The notes: generated by a model not told the origin, from the sequence alone. A stretch of 64,000 bases of DNA from CAIKMD01 sp035552195 (GCA_035552195.1 DASZLU010000110.1:24564-88563), one strand, 5' to 3'. Counted from the stretch's first letter, positions 1 to 8,834 are shown. Numbers and translations are program-made.

Positions 1-776
1 CGCTTCACCGCGAGATCCTGCAGCTCCATATCGATCGACAGCGAGAGATCCTGGCCGGGCAGCCCTTCCTCGCGCGCCAGCTCGCGCACGACACGGCCGA
101 AGGCGTTGACCTCGACCTCGCTGGTGCCGGCGGTGCCGCGCAGATCGAGATCGTAGGATTTCTCGAAACCGGTCTTGCCGACGCGGAAATCGGGCAGCTC
201 GAGCAGCGGGTCGTCGTTGTGGAGATCGTCTTCCGAGACGGCCGCGACGTAACCGACGGTGTGCGAGATTTCGTCGCCGAAAGGATAGTAGCGGGTCAGC
301 GCCTGCTCGATCGACACGCCCGGCAATTCCAGCGTATTCACTTCAATACGCGTCATCTCGTCCCAGCTCAGATCGTCGCGCAGCACCACCGGCACGAAGC
401 TCAGCTTGGCGCGCACGTCGCGCAGCACGCGGCGGCGGTCCGCATCGGTCAGCGGCACGAGGCTGGCGACGGCGTCGAGCGTCGCCTGGATGTCGCCGGC
501 CTGTTCGGCGATCAGCACGGCGCGGAAGGTCGGCTTGTTGGCGGCGAGCGGCACGCCGAAGCGATCGAGGATGCGCCCGCGCGGCGGCGCCAGCAGGCGG
601 ATGTTGATGCGGTTCTCGTCGGCCTGCATCGCATAGCGATCGGCCTGAACGACTTGCAGATAATAGAGCCGGCCGGCGAGCGTCCCGAGCAGCGCGAGCT
701 GGCCGCCGGCGAGCAGCGCGGCGCGGCGCGTCAGAAGGCGGCTGCGGTCTTTCTCCTTGCGGTTGGCCAACGACAT
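1..776 (-). CDS. mrdA: Penicillin-binding protein 2, N-terminal part (runs off window)
   Basis: Peptidoglycan transpeptidase of the elongasome, inner membrane with periplasmic catalytic domain. Only the first 258 codons are present; the gene leaves the window at base 1, so the SxxK active site is not visible. Visible: a basic cytoplasmic start (MSLANRKEKDRSRLLTRRAA), one membrane anchor near residues 17-35, then the class B PBP dimerisation region with the signature APPRGRILDRFGVPLAANKP and RYYPFGDEISHTVGYV. The ATG at 776 lies 10 bases after the mreD stop on the same strand, so it is the distal gene of an mreBCD-mrdA operon; rodA is expected next, outside the window. Confidence 0.93.
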   Translation of the reverse strand, partial: MSLANRKEKDRSRLLTRRAALLAGGQLALLGTLAGRLYYLQVVQADRYAMQADENRINIRLLAPPRGRILDRFGVPLAANKPTFRAVLIAEQAGDIQATLDAVASLVPLTDADRRRVLRDVRAKLSFVPVVLRDDLSWDEMTRIEVNTLELPGVSIEQALTRYYPFGDEISHTVGYVAAVSEDDLHNDDPLLELPDFRVGKTGFEKSYDLDLRGTAGTSEVEVNAFGRVVRELAREEGLPGQDLSLSIDMELQDLAVK

Positions 777-786
777 CTGCCGCCCC

Positions 787-1302
787 TCAGCTCTGCGCCA
801 GGAAAGCGCGCTGCGCGCGCGCCAGCACATAGCTTGCCGCCGGATAGCAGGCGACGGTCAGCACCGCCTGAAAGGCGAAGGGCCGCAGATCGATGAAGGC
901 GCCGTGCAGCGCGCTGACCAGCGCCCAGAGCAGCAAGAACGCCGCGATCGCAAGGACGACGAAACCGAGCCAGACGATGGCGAAGGGGCGATTGACGAAG
1001 AGCTTGCGCTGACCCATCACCGCCGAGCGGCTGACCAAAAAGACCAGCGCGGAAATGCCGACATACGGCGTGCCGTTCAGCAGGTCGAGCAGCAACCCGC
1101 CGACAAAAACGGCGCTCAGCGGCAAGAGCTCGGGGCGATAGACCGACCAGTGAAACACCGCCATCAGCGCGAAGGCCGGCATCACCACGGCAAAGCCCGG
1201 CAAATTGAGCGGTACGACCGAGAAAAACGCGAACAGCACCGTGGTCAGAAACGGCACCAACCGGCCCGGGTAGCCGATATCACGCTCGATGGCGATAGGC
1301 AT
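787..1302 (-). CDS. mreD: Rod shape-determining protein MreD
   Basis: Small integral membrane protein of the MreBCD elongasome, 171 aa, the usual size. Five or so hydrophobic segments are evident, with the family-typical stretch GGLLLDLLNGTPYVGISAL in the middle. It sits 14 bases downstream of mreC and 10 bases upstream of mrdA, all on the minus strand, which is the conserved alphaproteobacterial order. Function follows from the family and position; MreD has no catalytic motif to check. Confidence 0.92.
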   Translation of the reverse strand: MPIAIERDIGYPGRLVPFLTTVLFAFFSVVPLNLPGFAVVMPAFALMAVFHWSVYRPELLPLSAVFVGGLLLDLLNGTPYVGISALVFLVSRSAVMGQRKLFVNRPFAIVWLGFVVLAIAAFLLLWALVSALHGAFIDLRPFAFQAVLTVACYPAASYVLARAQRAFLAQS

Positions 1303-1316
1303 TGCCCTTCACCGCG

Positions 1317-2207
1317 TCATCGAAGGGATTCGGCGGGGGCCGATTTCGATAATTTGCTTGAGACTCGGGGCGGCGGCACCGCGCTTTGCGGCAACACGCC
1401 GGACAGACCGAAATCGACGACGCGCAGAACTTCGAGCCGCGACAGCTCGGCATAGGGCTCGACGCGAATGACGCCGCTCGCGATCGAGGACACGACGCCG
1501 ACCGGCAGGCCCGGCGGGAACACGCCGCCGGCGCCGACGGTGACGATGCGCTCGCCGACCACCGGCTCGACCGTCGTCGGCAGATAGACCAGCCGCGGCT
1601 GCTCGGAATTATCGCCGTCTAAAACGGCATGCTGGTGATTGTCTTCGAGCTCGACCGGAATATGCGAATTGAGATCGGTCAGCAGCAGCACCCGCGCGGT
1701 GCGCGACCCGACCTCGGAGATGCGGCCGACCAGCCCCTCGCCCGAGAGCGCTGCCTGACCGCGCGCCACGCCTTCCTGGCTGCCGGCATTGATCAAGACG
1801 TTACGGGCAAAGGCGCCGCCCGAATCGGCGATCACCTGGGCGGACATCGAATGGACGGTGTTCTGCGGCTCGAACTTGGTCAGCGCGCGCAGCTCTGTGT
1901 TCTCGGTCTGGAGGCGGCGGGCGATCTCCTGCCACTGCAGCAAACGGGCGTTCTCTTCGCGGAGCTGGGCGTTTTCGCGCCCGACCGCGACCGCGTTGGA
2001 CACGCTTTGAACCGCGTTGGTCACGGCGGCGACCGGCTGTCCGACCGCCTGGAGCAGCGGCGCGACGCGATCGGCGACCGAGGCACGCAGACCGTCGTAC
2101 AGCACCAGATCGGTCTTGCCGAAAAGAACCATCACCGTGGAAATGAGCACGAGGAAGGGGAGCGCGAGACGCTGCGCAGCTACTTTTACGGGCGCTGAAA
2201 TACGCAT
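1317..2207 (-). CDS. mreC: Rod shape-determining protein MreC
   Basis: Bitopic elongasome scaffold, 296 aa. One N-terminal membrane segment (about residues 14-32) is followed by a periplasmic coiled coil (about 60-105, rich in E, N, L and R) and the beta-domain with the family signatures SGEGLVGRISEVG and VTVGAGGVFPPGLPVGVV. In the family MreC links MreB filaments to PBP2 through this periplasmic domain. Lies 62 bases downstream of mreB and 14 bases upstream of mreD. Confidence 0.95.
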   Translation of the reverse strand: MRISAPVKVAAQRLALPFLVLISTVMVLFGKTDLVLYDGLRASVADRVAPLLQAVGQPVAAVTNAVQSVSNAVAVGRENAQLREENARLLQWQEIARRLQTENTELRALTKFEPQNTVHSMSAQVIADSGGAFARNVLINAGSQEGVARGQAALSGEGLVGRISEVGSRTARVLLLTDLNSHIPVELEDNHQHAVLDGDNSEQPRLVYLPTTVEPVVGERIVTVGAGGVFPPGLPVGVVSSIASGVIRVEPYAELSRLEVLRVVDFGLSGVLPQSAVPPPRVSSKLSKSAPAESLR

Positions 2208-2269
2208 CCGAAAATCCGTCTCGTCTTCCTAAAAGCCCCGATCCTCAGAAACCAATGTTCACACCCAAA

Positions 2270-3310
2270 TCAGTACATGCTGATCAGAACAGACTTCAAC
2301 GTTTTCATTTCCTCAAGCGCACGTCCGGTGCCGAGCGCCACGCAGGACAGTGGATCGTCGGCGATCGACACCGGCAGACCGGTCGCATGGCGCAGGACGT
2401 AATCGAGATTACCGAGCAGCGCGCCGCCGCCGGTCAACACAATGCCCTTGTCAACGATATCGGCCGCGAGCTCGGGCGCCGTGTGCTCGAGCGCGACCTT
2501 CACCGCCTCGACGATGGCGCCGACCGGCTCGGCGAGGCTTTCGGCGATCTGGCGCTCGCTGATGACGATTTCCTTGGGCACGCCGTTCATCAGGTCTCGG
2601 CCCTTGATTTCCATGACGCGGCCCTCGCCCTCTTCGGGCATGCAGGCCGAGCCGATTTCCTTCTTGATGCGCTCGGCCGACGATTCGCCGACCAGAAGGT
2701 TATGGTTGCGGCGGATATAGGCGATGATCGCCTCGTCCATCTTGTCGCCGCCGACACGCACCGAGCGCGAATAGACGATGCCGCCGAGCGACAATACCGC
2801 GACCTCGGTCGTGCCACCGCCGATATCGACAACCATCGACCCGGTCGGCTCGGTCACCGGCAGGCCGGCGCCGATCGCCGCCGCCATCGGCTCCTCGATG
2901 AGAAACACGCGGCGCGCGCCGGCGCTTTCGGCCGATTCCTGAATTGCGCGGCGCTCGACGGCGGTCGAGCCCGACGGCACACAGACGATGATTTGCGGAT
3001 TGGCGAAGCTGCGACGATTGTGAACTTTGCGGATGAAATGCTTGATCATCTCTTCCGCGACCTCGAAATCGGCGATGACTCCGTCGCGCAGCGGACGGAT
3101 CGCCATGATGTTGCCCGGGGTGCGGCCCAGCATCATCTTGGCCTCGTCGCCGACCGCCAGAACCTGCTTGCGCCCTTTGACGCTCGCGATCGCGACGACC
3201 GACGGCTCATTGAGGACGATGCCGCGCCCCTTCACATAGACGAGGGTATTCGCCGTCCCCAGATCGATCGCCATGTCGGCGGAGAGAATACCCAGTAGAT
3301 TTCCGAACAT
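2270..3310 (-). CDS. mreB: Actin-like rod shape protein MreB
   Basis: ATP-binding bacterial actin that directs lateral wall synthesis, 346 aa, the normal length. The start at 3310 (MFGNLLGILSADMAIDLGT) is preferred over an ATG 60 bases upstream because family members start here. Visible: phosphate-1 motif MAIDLGTANTLVYVKG, GGTTEV phosphate-2 motif with VDIGGGTTE, and the adenosine motif VLTGGGALLGNL. First gene of the mre-mrdA cluster, separated from leuA by 76 bases that contain a terminator-like hairpin, so it probably has its own promoter. Confidence 0.96.
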   Translation of the reverse strand: MFGNLLGILSADMAIDLGTANTLVYVKGRGIVLNEPSVVAIASVKGRKQVLAVGDEAKMMLGRTPGNIMAIRPLRDGVIADFEVAEEMIKHFIRKVHNRRSFANPQIIVCVPSGSTAVERRAIQESAESAGARRVFLIEEPMAAAIGAGLPVTEPTGSMVVDIGGGTTEVAVLSLGGIVYSRSVRVGGDKMDEAIIAYIRRNHNLLVGESSAERIKKEIGSACMPEEGEGRVMEIKGRDLMNGVPKEIVISERQIAESLAEPVGAIVEAVKVALEHTAPELAADIVDKGIVLTGGGALLGNLDYVLRHATGLPVSIADDPLSCVALGTGRALEEMKTLKSVLISMY

Positions 3311-3348
3311 CAGTTCCCAATTACCCCCGCCGCTAGGAAAACGCCGGC

Positions 3349-3368
3349 GGCGGTCCGGCGGGACCGCC
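3349..3368. terminator. Hairpin between leuA and mreB, probable terminator
   Basis: Perfect 8-bp stem (GGCGGTCC / GGACCGCC) with a 4-base loop. On the minus strand it starts 18 bases after the leuA stop and is followed, after a GC-rich heptamer, by TTTTCC. The T run is short and not immediately adjacent, so termination may be partial. It would separate leuA transcription from mreB. Confidence 0.5.
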
Positions 3369-3386
3369 ACGCGCGTGCTTGCCGCA

Positions 3387-4988
3387 TCAAGCCGTCATTG
3401 CGGCGGGCGCCGTCTTCGCCCGTTTGACCATGAGCTTATTGAGCGCGTGGATGTACGCTCGCGCCGAAGCGACCATCGTATCCGGCTCTGCGCCCTGACC
3501 GTTCACGGTCTTGCCGTCTTCCTCAAGGCGCACGGTAACCTCTGCTTGCGCGTCGGTGCCATGCGTAACTGCACTTACCTGGTAGAGCAGCAATTTCGCC
3601 TCGTGCGGCACCAGCGCCTTGATGGCGTTGAAGGTGGCGTCGACCGGGCCGTTGCCCTGCGTCATCGCCGTGACCTTCTTGCCGTCGATCTCGAGCTCGA
3701 GCGTGGCCGTCTGCGGCCCGCGCGAGCCGGCGATCACCTGCAACGAAACGAACTTGATCAGCTCGGCCTCGTGCTGGATCTCGTCGTCGATCAAAGCGAC
3801 GATATCCTCGTCGTAGACGTCCTTCTTGCGATCGGCGAGATCCTTGAAGCGCTTGAACGCCTCGTTCATCGCGTTGTCGCCAATCTCGAAGCCCAACTCC
3901 TTGAGCTTGGCCTTGAAGGCGTGGCGACCGGAATGCTTACCCATCACCAAGGTGGATTTTCCGAGACCCACCGAGTCGGGCGTCATGATCTCGTAAGTGC
4001 CGGCATGTTTCAGCATGCCGTCCTGGTGGATACCGCTCTCATGCGCGAAAGCGTTGGCGCCGACGATCGCCTTGTTCGGCTGCACGACGAAGCCGGTGAT
4101 CGCCGAGACCAGTCGCGAGGCACGGGTGATGTATTCCGATTTGACGCTGGTCGTGAACGGCATGCGGTCTTGGCGCGTCTTCAGCGCCATGACGATTTCT
4201 TCCATCGCCGCGTTGCCGGCACGCTCGCCCAGCCCGTTGACGGTGCATTCGATCTGTCGCGCGCCTGCCCCGACCGCCGCCAGCGAATTGGCAACCGCCA
4301 GACCAAGATCGTTATGGCAATGCACCGAGATCACGGCCTTGTCGATGTTCGGCACGCGGTTGACGACCATGCCGATCAGCGCCGCGAACTCTTCCGGCAC
4401 GGCGTAGCCGACCGTATCCGGAATGTTGATCGTCCGGGCTCCGGCCTTGATCGCCGCCTCGACCGTGCGGCAGAGGAAATCGTGCTCGGTGCGCGAGCCA
4501 TCCTCGCAAGACCACTCGACGTCGTCGCAGAGCTTACGCGCCAGGGTGACGCTGTCGATTACCGCCTGGTAGACCTGCTCCGGCGCCATCTGCAGCTTGT
4601 ATTTCATGTGCAGCGGCGAGGTCGAAATGAAGGTGTGGATGCGCGGGTGTTTCGCATGCTGCACCGCTTCCCAGCAACGCTCGATATCGGCGCGGCCGGC
4701 GCGCGAGAGTCCGCAGACGCTCGAGTCGGTGACCTGCTTGGCGATCTCGCGGACAGCCTCAAAATCGCCGTTCGAGGCGATCGGGAAGCCCGCTTCGATC
4801 ACGTCGACGCCCATCTCCTCGAGGAGCAACGCGATCTTGATCTTTTCCTGCAGGTTCATCGACGCGCCCGGCGATTGCTCGCCGTCACGCAACGTAGTGT
4901 CGAAAATGATGACGCGCGAAGACGCGAGGGCTTGGGCTTTGGTATTGGCGCCGCCGGTCTTGGCGGGGCTGGATTCATGGGCGCTCAT
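3387..4988 (-). CDS. leuA: 2-isopropylmalate synthase
   Basis: First committed step of leucine synthesis: condenses acetyl-CoA with 2-oxoisovalerate; cytosolic, metal-dependent. 533 aa, the long LeuA form. HMGL-like TIM barrel at about residues 25-310 with the substrate/metal motif FDTTLRDGEQSPGASM and the metal site SVHCHNDLGLAVANS; GERAGN follows. The C-terminal LeuA dimer domain (about 400-520), the seat of leucine feedback inhibition, is complete. Lies 412 bases downstream of ilvC on the same strand, behind a leader region with a palindrome and short ORF, so it is probably regulated separately from ilvBNC. Confidence 0.97.
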   Translation of the reverse strand: MSAHESSPAKTGGANTKAQALASSRVIIFDTTLRDGEQSPGASMNLQEKIKIALLLEEMGVDVIEAGFPIASNGDFEAVREIAKQVTDSSVCGLSRAGRADIERCWEAVQHAKHPRIHTFISTSPLHMKYKLQMAPEQVYQAVIDSVTLARKLCDDVEWSCEDGSRTEHDFLCRTVEAAIKAGARTINIPDTVGYAVPEEFAALIGMVVNRVPNIDKAVISVHCHNDLGLAVANSLAAVGAGARQIECTVNGLGERAGNAAMEEIVMALKTRQDRMPFTTSVKSEYITRASRLVSAITGFVVQPNKAIVGANAFAHESGIHQDGMLKHAGTYEIMTPDSVGLGKSTLVMGKHSGRHAFKAKLKELGFEIGDNAMNEAFKRFKDLADRKKDVYDEDIVALIDDEIQHEAELIKFVSLQVIAGSRGPQTATLELEIDGKKVTAMTQGNGPVDATFNAIKALVPHEAKLLLYQVSAVTHGTDAQAEVTVRLEEDGKTVNGQGAEPDTMVASARAYIHALNKLMVKRAKTAPAAMTA

Positions 4989-5072
4989 AGGCGCGGTTCC
5001 TCTGATCTGGAAAACAAGGGTAGGCCGCGAACCGTAACCCCCAAGCGCGAATAAGGCCGAGAATCCTCGCGC

Positions 5073-5213
5073 TCAGGGGCGGCTAAGTCGAAGCGACCGG
5101 CCCCTGTTCCACAGCAGGTTACGCACCGTTCCCTGGTTCGCCCTGACACGGGCGCGCGCGGCCGAGCGCATCTGCGCCAGGCTGCTGCTTCCCGATGTCA
5201 AAATTGCGACCAT
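5073..5213 (-). CDS. Candidate leader peptide ORF upstream of leuA (46 codons)
   Basis: ATG at 5213 preceded by a good Shine-Dalgarno (GAGG, 5 bases before the start). The peptide is short, basic and ends with a Leu/Arg-rich tail (about NLLWNRGRSLRLSRP) whose stop codon falls inside the hairpin at 5074-5106. A leader ORF whose Leu codons precede a hairpin just upstream of a leucine gene is what an attenuator looks like. No homologue is recognised, Leu codons are few (CTG CTG, CTT, CTT in the tail), and there is no clear U-tract terminator, so this is an inference. Confidence 0.4.
   Translation of the reverse strand: MVAILTSGSSSLAQMRSAARARVRANQGTVRNLLWNRGRSLRLSRP
5074..5106. promoter_or_regulatory. 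Hairpin in leuA leader
   Basis: Perfect 7-bp outer stem CAGGGGC / GCCCCTG around an inner GTCG/CGAC stem. It overlaps the last codons and stop of the candidate leader peptide and lies 85 bases before the leuA start. Position suggests an attenuator or anti-attenuator arm; a second possible pairing (AGCGCGA with TCGCGCT) sits between it and leuA. Confidence 0.4.
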
Positions 5214-5237
5214 CAAACCCTCGTCACCTGCGCCGAC

Positions 5238-5291
5238 GTCCGGTAAGGAAAATTCATACTGGTTTACAATTCCTTACCAACCCTACCGGAC
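5238..5291. promoter_or_regulatory. Nested inverted repeat and promoter of leuA leader
   Basis: The left arm 5238-5250 (GTCCGGTAAGGAA) is matched by a split right arm: TTCCTTACC at 5270-5278 and CCGGAC ending at 5291, interrupted by a 9-base insertion that repeats a TACC motif. On the minus strand a plausible promoter lies inside it (-35 TTGGTA, 16 bases, -10 TATGAA). This local AT-rich palindrome in GC-rich DNA looks like an operator. The rest of 5292-5400, downstream of ilvC, shows no gene. Confidence 0.5.
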
Positions 5292-5400
5292 GAAGAAAAT
5301 TTACCATACCAATTATGTCTATCTCGTTTACGGCGCCTATCGCAACATTTCTCTCGCGTTTCCGCGCGTTGGGTGACCGGTTTGATGGCCGCCCGGAGGA

Positions 5401-6420
5401 TCAGTTCTTCGATTTATCCACAAGCCGGTTCTGGGCGATCCAGGGCATCATCGCTCGGAGCTTGGCGCCGATCTGCTCGATCGGATGCTCGGCACCGCGG
5501 CGGCGCATGGCCTTGAAGCTGGCCTGGCCGGCAGCGTTTTCAAGCACCCAATCCCGGGCGAAACGGCCGGACTGGATGTCGTCGAGGATTTTCTTCATCT
5601 CGGCCTTGGTCTCGGGGGTGATGACCCGAGGGCCGCGGGTGTAGTCGCCGTATTCGGCCGTGTTGGAGATCGAGTACCGCATGTTGGCGATACCGCCCTC
5701 ATACATGAGGTCGACGATCAGCTTCACCTCGTGCATGCACTCGAAATAGGCCATCTCGGGGGCGTAGCCGGCCTCGGTCAGGGTCTCGAAGCCAGCCATG
5801 ATGAGGGCCGAGAGACCGCCGCACAACACCGCCTGCTCGCCGAAGAGATCGGTTTCGCATTCCTCCTTGAAAGTCGTCTCGATGACGCCCGCGCGGCCGC
5901 CGCCGATGGCCGACGCGTAGGAGAGCGCGATCTCGAGCGCATTGCCCGACGGATTCTGCTCGACGGCGACCAGGCACGGCACGCCGCCGCCCTTCAGGTA
6001 TTCCGAGCGCACGGTGTGGCCCGGACCTTTCGGGGCGATCATGAACACATCCATGTCGGCGCGCGGCTCGATCAGCTTGAAGTGGATATTAAGGCCGTGC
6101 GCAAAAGCGAGCGCCGTATCCGGGCGCATGTTCGGCTTCAGATCGTCCATATAGAGCTTCGCCTGCAGCTCGTCGGGCGTCAGCACCATGACGACGTCCG
6201 CCCATTTGGCGCCTTCCGCCGGCGACATCACCTGGAACTTCGCACCTTCGGCCTTCGCCGCGGTGGCCGAGCCCGGACGCAGCGCAATGCGCACGTCTTT
6301 GACGCCACTGTCGCGCAAGTTCATCGCATGCGCATGGCCTTGGCTGCCATAGCCGACCACGAGCACCTTCTTGCTCTTGATCAGATTGACGTCGGCATCA
6401 CGATCGTAATAGACGCGCAT
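5401..6420 (-). CDS. ilvC: Ketol-acid reductoisomerase (class I)
   Basis: Converts acetolactate or acetohydroxybutyrate to the dihydroxy acid using NADPH and Mg2+; second common step of Ile/Val synthesis. 339 aa is the short class I form. N-terminal Rossmann domain with VVGYGSQGHAHAMNLRDSG; the knotted C-terminal domain carries the Mg ligands in KEECETDLFGEQAVLCGG and FECMHEVKLIVDLMYEGG. It follows ilvN by 44 bases, giving the operon ilvB-ilvN-ilvC. The last codons contain a perfect DnaA-box sequence (TTATCCACA at 5413-5421 on the plus strand), probably chance. Confidence 0.98.
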   Translation of the reverse strand: MRVYYDRDADVNLIKSKKVLVVGYGSQGHAHAMNLRDSGVKDVRIALRPGSATAAKAEGAKFQVMSPAEGAKWADVVMVLTPDELQAKLYMDDLKPNMRPDTALAFAHGLNIHFKLIEPRADMDVFMIAPKGPGHTVRSEYLKGGGVPCLVAVEQNPSGNALEIALSYASAIGGGRAGVIETTFKEECETDLFGEQAVLCGGLSALIMAGFETLTEAGYAPEMAYFECMHEVKLIVDLMYEGGIANMRYSISNTAEYGDYTRGPRVITPETKAEMKKILDDIQSGRFARDWVLENAAGQASFKAMRRRGAEHPIEQIGAKLRAMMPWIAQNRLVDKSKN

Positions 6421-6464
6421 CGAATTTCCCTCTTGGCGTAAAAGCGCCGGTTAGAATTTGCCCA

Positions 6465-6968
6465 CTAAAACTTAGCAGCGCCGCGCGAAATCGCGACAAC
6501 GCCGGTGCGTGAAATGTCCACGAGGCCCAGCGGCTTCATTAGCTTGATGAAAGCATCGAGCTTTTCGGCCGAGCCGGTGATCTCGAAAACGAAGCTCTCG
6601 ATCGTCGAATCGACCACCCGGGCCCGGAAGATATCGGCTAGGCGCAGCGATTCAATCCGCTTTTCGCCGGTACCAGCCATCTTCACCAGGAGGAGCTCGC
6701 GCTCGACCGCGGGGCCATCTTCGGTCAGATCGTGGACGACGCGCACCGGCACGAGGCGCGAGAGTTGCGCCTTGATCTGCTCGATGATCATATCCGTGCC
6801 GGTAGTGACGACGGTGATGCGCGACAGCGCTTCTTCGGCATCGACCTCGGCGACGGTGAGGCTCTCGATGTTGTAGCCGCGCCCCGAGAACAGGCCGATG
6901 ACGCGCGCCAGTACACCCGGCTCGTTGTCGACCAGCACCGCAATCGTATGACGTTCGATCTCGCTCAC
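6465..6968 (-). CDS. ilvN: Acetolactate synthase small (regulatory) subunit
   Basis: Regulatory subunit that confers valine feedback inhibition on the IlvB catalytic subunit. 167 aa: N-terminal ACT domain starting HTIAVLVDNEPGVLARVIGLFSGRGYNIESL, including the usual NEPGVL and GRGYNIESL ligand-site elements, then the C-terminal small-subunit domain ending in SRGAAKF. It lies 35 bases downstream of ilvB and 44 upstream of ilvC. Could equally be named ilvH; the sequence does not separate isozymes. Confidence 0.96.
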   Translation of the reverse strand: MSEIERHTIAVLVDNEPGVLARVIGLFSGRGYNIESLTVAEVDAEEALSRITVVTTGTDMIIEQIKAQLSRLVPVRVVHDLTEDGPAVERELLLVKMAGTGEKRIESLRLADIFRARVVDSTIESFVFEITGSAEKLDAFIKLMKPLGLVDISRTGVVAISRGAAKF

Positions 6969-7003
6969 AATCCTGTCTCCGTATCTTGGGTTGGCCCTCG
7001 TGC

Positions 7004-8770
7004 TTAGACGAGAACCATGCCCTCTTCGGAGATCGGACTCGCGCCCTTCTTGTCGTCGAGCCCGAGAATCATCTCGTTATGCGCGGCGCCCGAGGGAATC
7101 ATCGGGAAGCAATTCTCCGACTGGTCGGTCTCGACATCGACGATCACCGGCCCCGGGATGGCGATCATCTCCTTGATCACGCTGTCGAGCTCCGACGGCT
7201 TCGTCGCGCGCAGACCCTTGGCTCCGAAAGCTTCGGCGAGCTTCACGAAATCGGGAAGCGACGAGCTGTAGCTTTCGGAATAACGCCCGCCATGAAGCAG
7301 TTCCTGCCACTGGCGGATCATGCCCATGTATTGATTGTTGATGATGAACACCTTGACCGGCAGCCGGTATTGCACGGCGGTCGACATCTCCTGGATATTC
7401 ATCATGATCGAGGCTTCGCCAGCGATATCGACGACGAGCGCCTCGGGATGCGCGATTTGCACGCCGACCGCGGCCGGCAGCCCATAACCCATCGTGCCAA
7501 GCCCGCCCGATGTCATCCAGCGGAACGGCTTCTCGAATTTGAAGAGCTGCGCCGCCCACATCTGATGCTGGCCGACTTCGGTCGTGATGTAGGTATCGCG
7601 ATCGGCGGTCAGCGCGTGCAACCGATCGATCGCATATTGCGGCTTGATGATCTTGTCGTCCTGCTCGTAATGCAGGCAGTCGCGCTTGCGCCAGGCCTCG
7701 ATCTGCTTCCACCACTTACCGAGCGCGGCGTGATCGGGCGCGAAACGCTTGGCCTTGAGCGCCGCGATCAGCGCTTCGAGCACTTTGGCGCAATCGCCGA
7801 CCACCGGGATATCGACGCGGATGTTCTTGTTGATATTCGACGGGTCGATGTCGATGTGGATCTTCTTCGAGCCTGGCGAGAATTTCGCGACATTGCCGGT
7901 CACGCGATCGTCGAAGCGCGCGCCGACATTGATCATCACGTCGCAATCATGCATCGCAAGATTGGCCTCGTAGGTGCCGTGCATGCCGACGAGGCCGAGA
8001 TAGCGTCTATCGGCCGCCGGGAAAGCGCCCAAACCCATCAAGGTCAGCGTGCAGGGATAGCCGGTCATCTCGACCAACTCGCCGAAGAGCTTCACGGCGT
8101 GCGGACCTGAATTGATGATGCCGCCGCCGGCATAGAAAAGCGGGCGCTTGGCGTTGGCAATTAACTCGGCCGCGGCGGCGATCTTCGCCGGATCGGGATC
8201 GGTCTGCGGGCGATAGGATTTGCGCTGTGAAATCGTCTCGGGGGCGCGGTAGTTGCCGGTCGCGAAGAGCACGTCCTTGGGCAGATCAACCACGACCGGG
8301 CCCGGCCGGCCGCTGCGCGCGACATAGAACGCTTCGTGCAGGGTCTTCGCCAGATCGGCGACGTCCTTCACCAGGTAATTATGCTTGGTGCACGGCCGGG
8401 TGATCCCGGTGGTGTCAGCCTCCTGGAACGCGTCGTTGCCGATCAGATGGGTCGGAACCTGGCCGGTCAGGCAGACGATCGGCACCGAATCCATCAGCGC
8501 GTCGGTCAGGCCGGTAACCGCGTTCGTCGCGCCGGGGCCGCTGGTGACGAGCACGACGCCGACTTTGCCAGTCGAGCGGGCATAGCCTTCGGCGGCATGG
8601 ACCGCGCCCTGCTCATGCCGCACCAGCACATGGCGCAGCCGGTTCTGCATAAAAAGCGCGTCGTAGATCGGCAGGACAGCGCCGCCCGGATAGCCGAATA
8701 CGACATCAACGCCCTGGTCGCCCAGCGCTTTGATGACCATTTCGGCCCCGTTCATCTGTTCCGCCGTCAT
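7004..8770 (-). CDS. ilvB: Acetolactate synthase large (catalytic) subunit
   Basis: ThDP- and FAD-dependent decarboxylating condensation of pyruvate with pyruvate or 2-oxobutyrate, the first shared step of Ile/Val/Leu synthesis. 588 aa with the three TPP-enzyme domains in order; catalytic Glu in RHEQGAVHAAEGYAR (near residue 53), FAD region around MGLGAFPAADRRYLGLVGMHG, and the ThDP/Mg motif near 451-460. That motif reads GEASIMMN rather than the common GDxxxxxN, so the metal-ligand Asp position is Glu. Start ATG at 8770 has GGAG eight bases before it. First gene of ilvBNC, 64 bases after miaA. Confidence 0.97.
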   Translation of the reverse strand: MTAEQMNGAEMVIKALGDQGVDVVFGYPGGAVLPIYDALFMQNRLRHVLVRHEQGAVHAAEGYARSTGKVGVVLVTSGPGATNAVTGLTDALMDSVPIVCLTGQVPTHLIGNDAFQEADTTGITRPCTKHNYLVKDVADLAKTLHEAFYVARSGRPGPVVVDLPKDVLFATGNYRAPETISQRKSYRPQTDPDPAKIAAAAELIANAKRPLFYAGGGIINSGPHAVKLFGELVEMTGYPCTLTLMGLGAFPAADRRYLGLVGMHGTYEANLAMHDCDVMINVGARFDDRVTGNVAKFSPGSKKIHIDIDPSNINKNIRVDIPVVGDCAKVLEALIAALKAKRFAPDHAALGKWWKQIEAWRKRDCLHYEQDDKIIKPQYAIDRLHALTADRDTYITTEVGQHQMWAAQLFKFEKPFRWMTSGGLGTMGYGLPAAVGVQIAHPEALVVDIAGEASIMMNIQEMSTAVQYRLPVKVFIINNQYMGMIRQWQELLHGGRYSESYSSSLPDFVKLAEAFGAKGLRATKPSELDSVIKEMIAIPGPVIVDVETDQSENCFPMIPSGAAHNEMILGLDDKKGASPISEEGMVLV

Positions 8771-8834
8771 GATTTGCTCCGAAGTGCCGCGGCGGCCACA
8801 CGATTTCCGCCGGGAAAGCGGGCAACCTAATGGC

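Noticed and set aside
757..1455. Plus-strand frame opposite mreD and mreC
   Set aside because: Arg/Gln/His-rich composition typical of antisense frames in high-GC DNA; the minus-strand genes have recognised products.
5413..5421. Perfect DnaA box in the ilvC coding end as evidence of an origin
   Set aside because: A single 9-mer inside a coding region, with no AT-rich or replication gene context, is expected by chance.
5195..5644. 149-codon plus-strand frame across the leuA-ilvC gap
   Set aside because: Mostly antisense to ilvC; the intergenic part carries regulatory palindromes instead.
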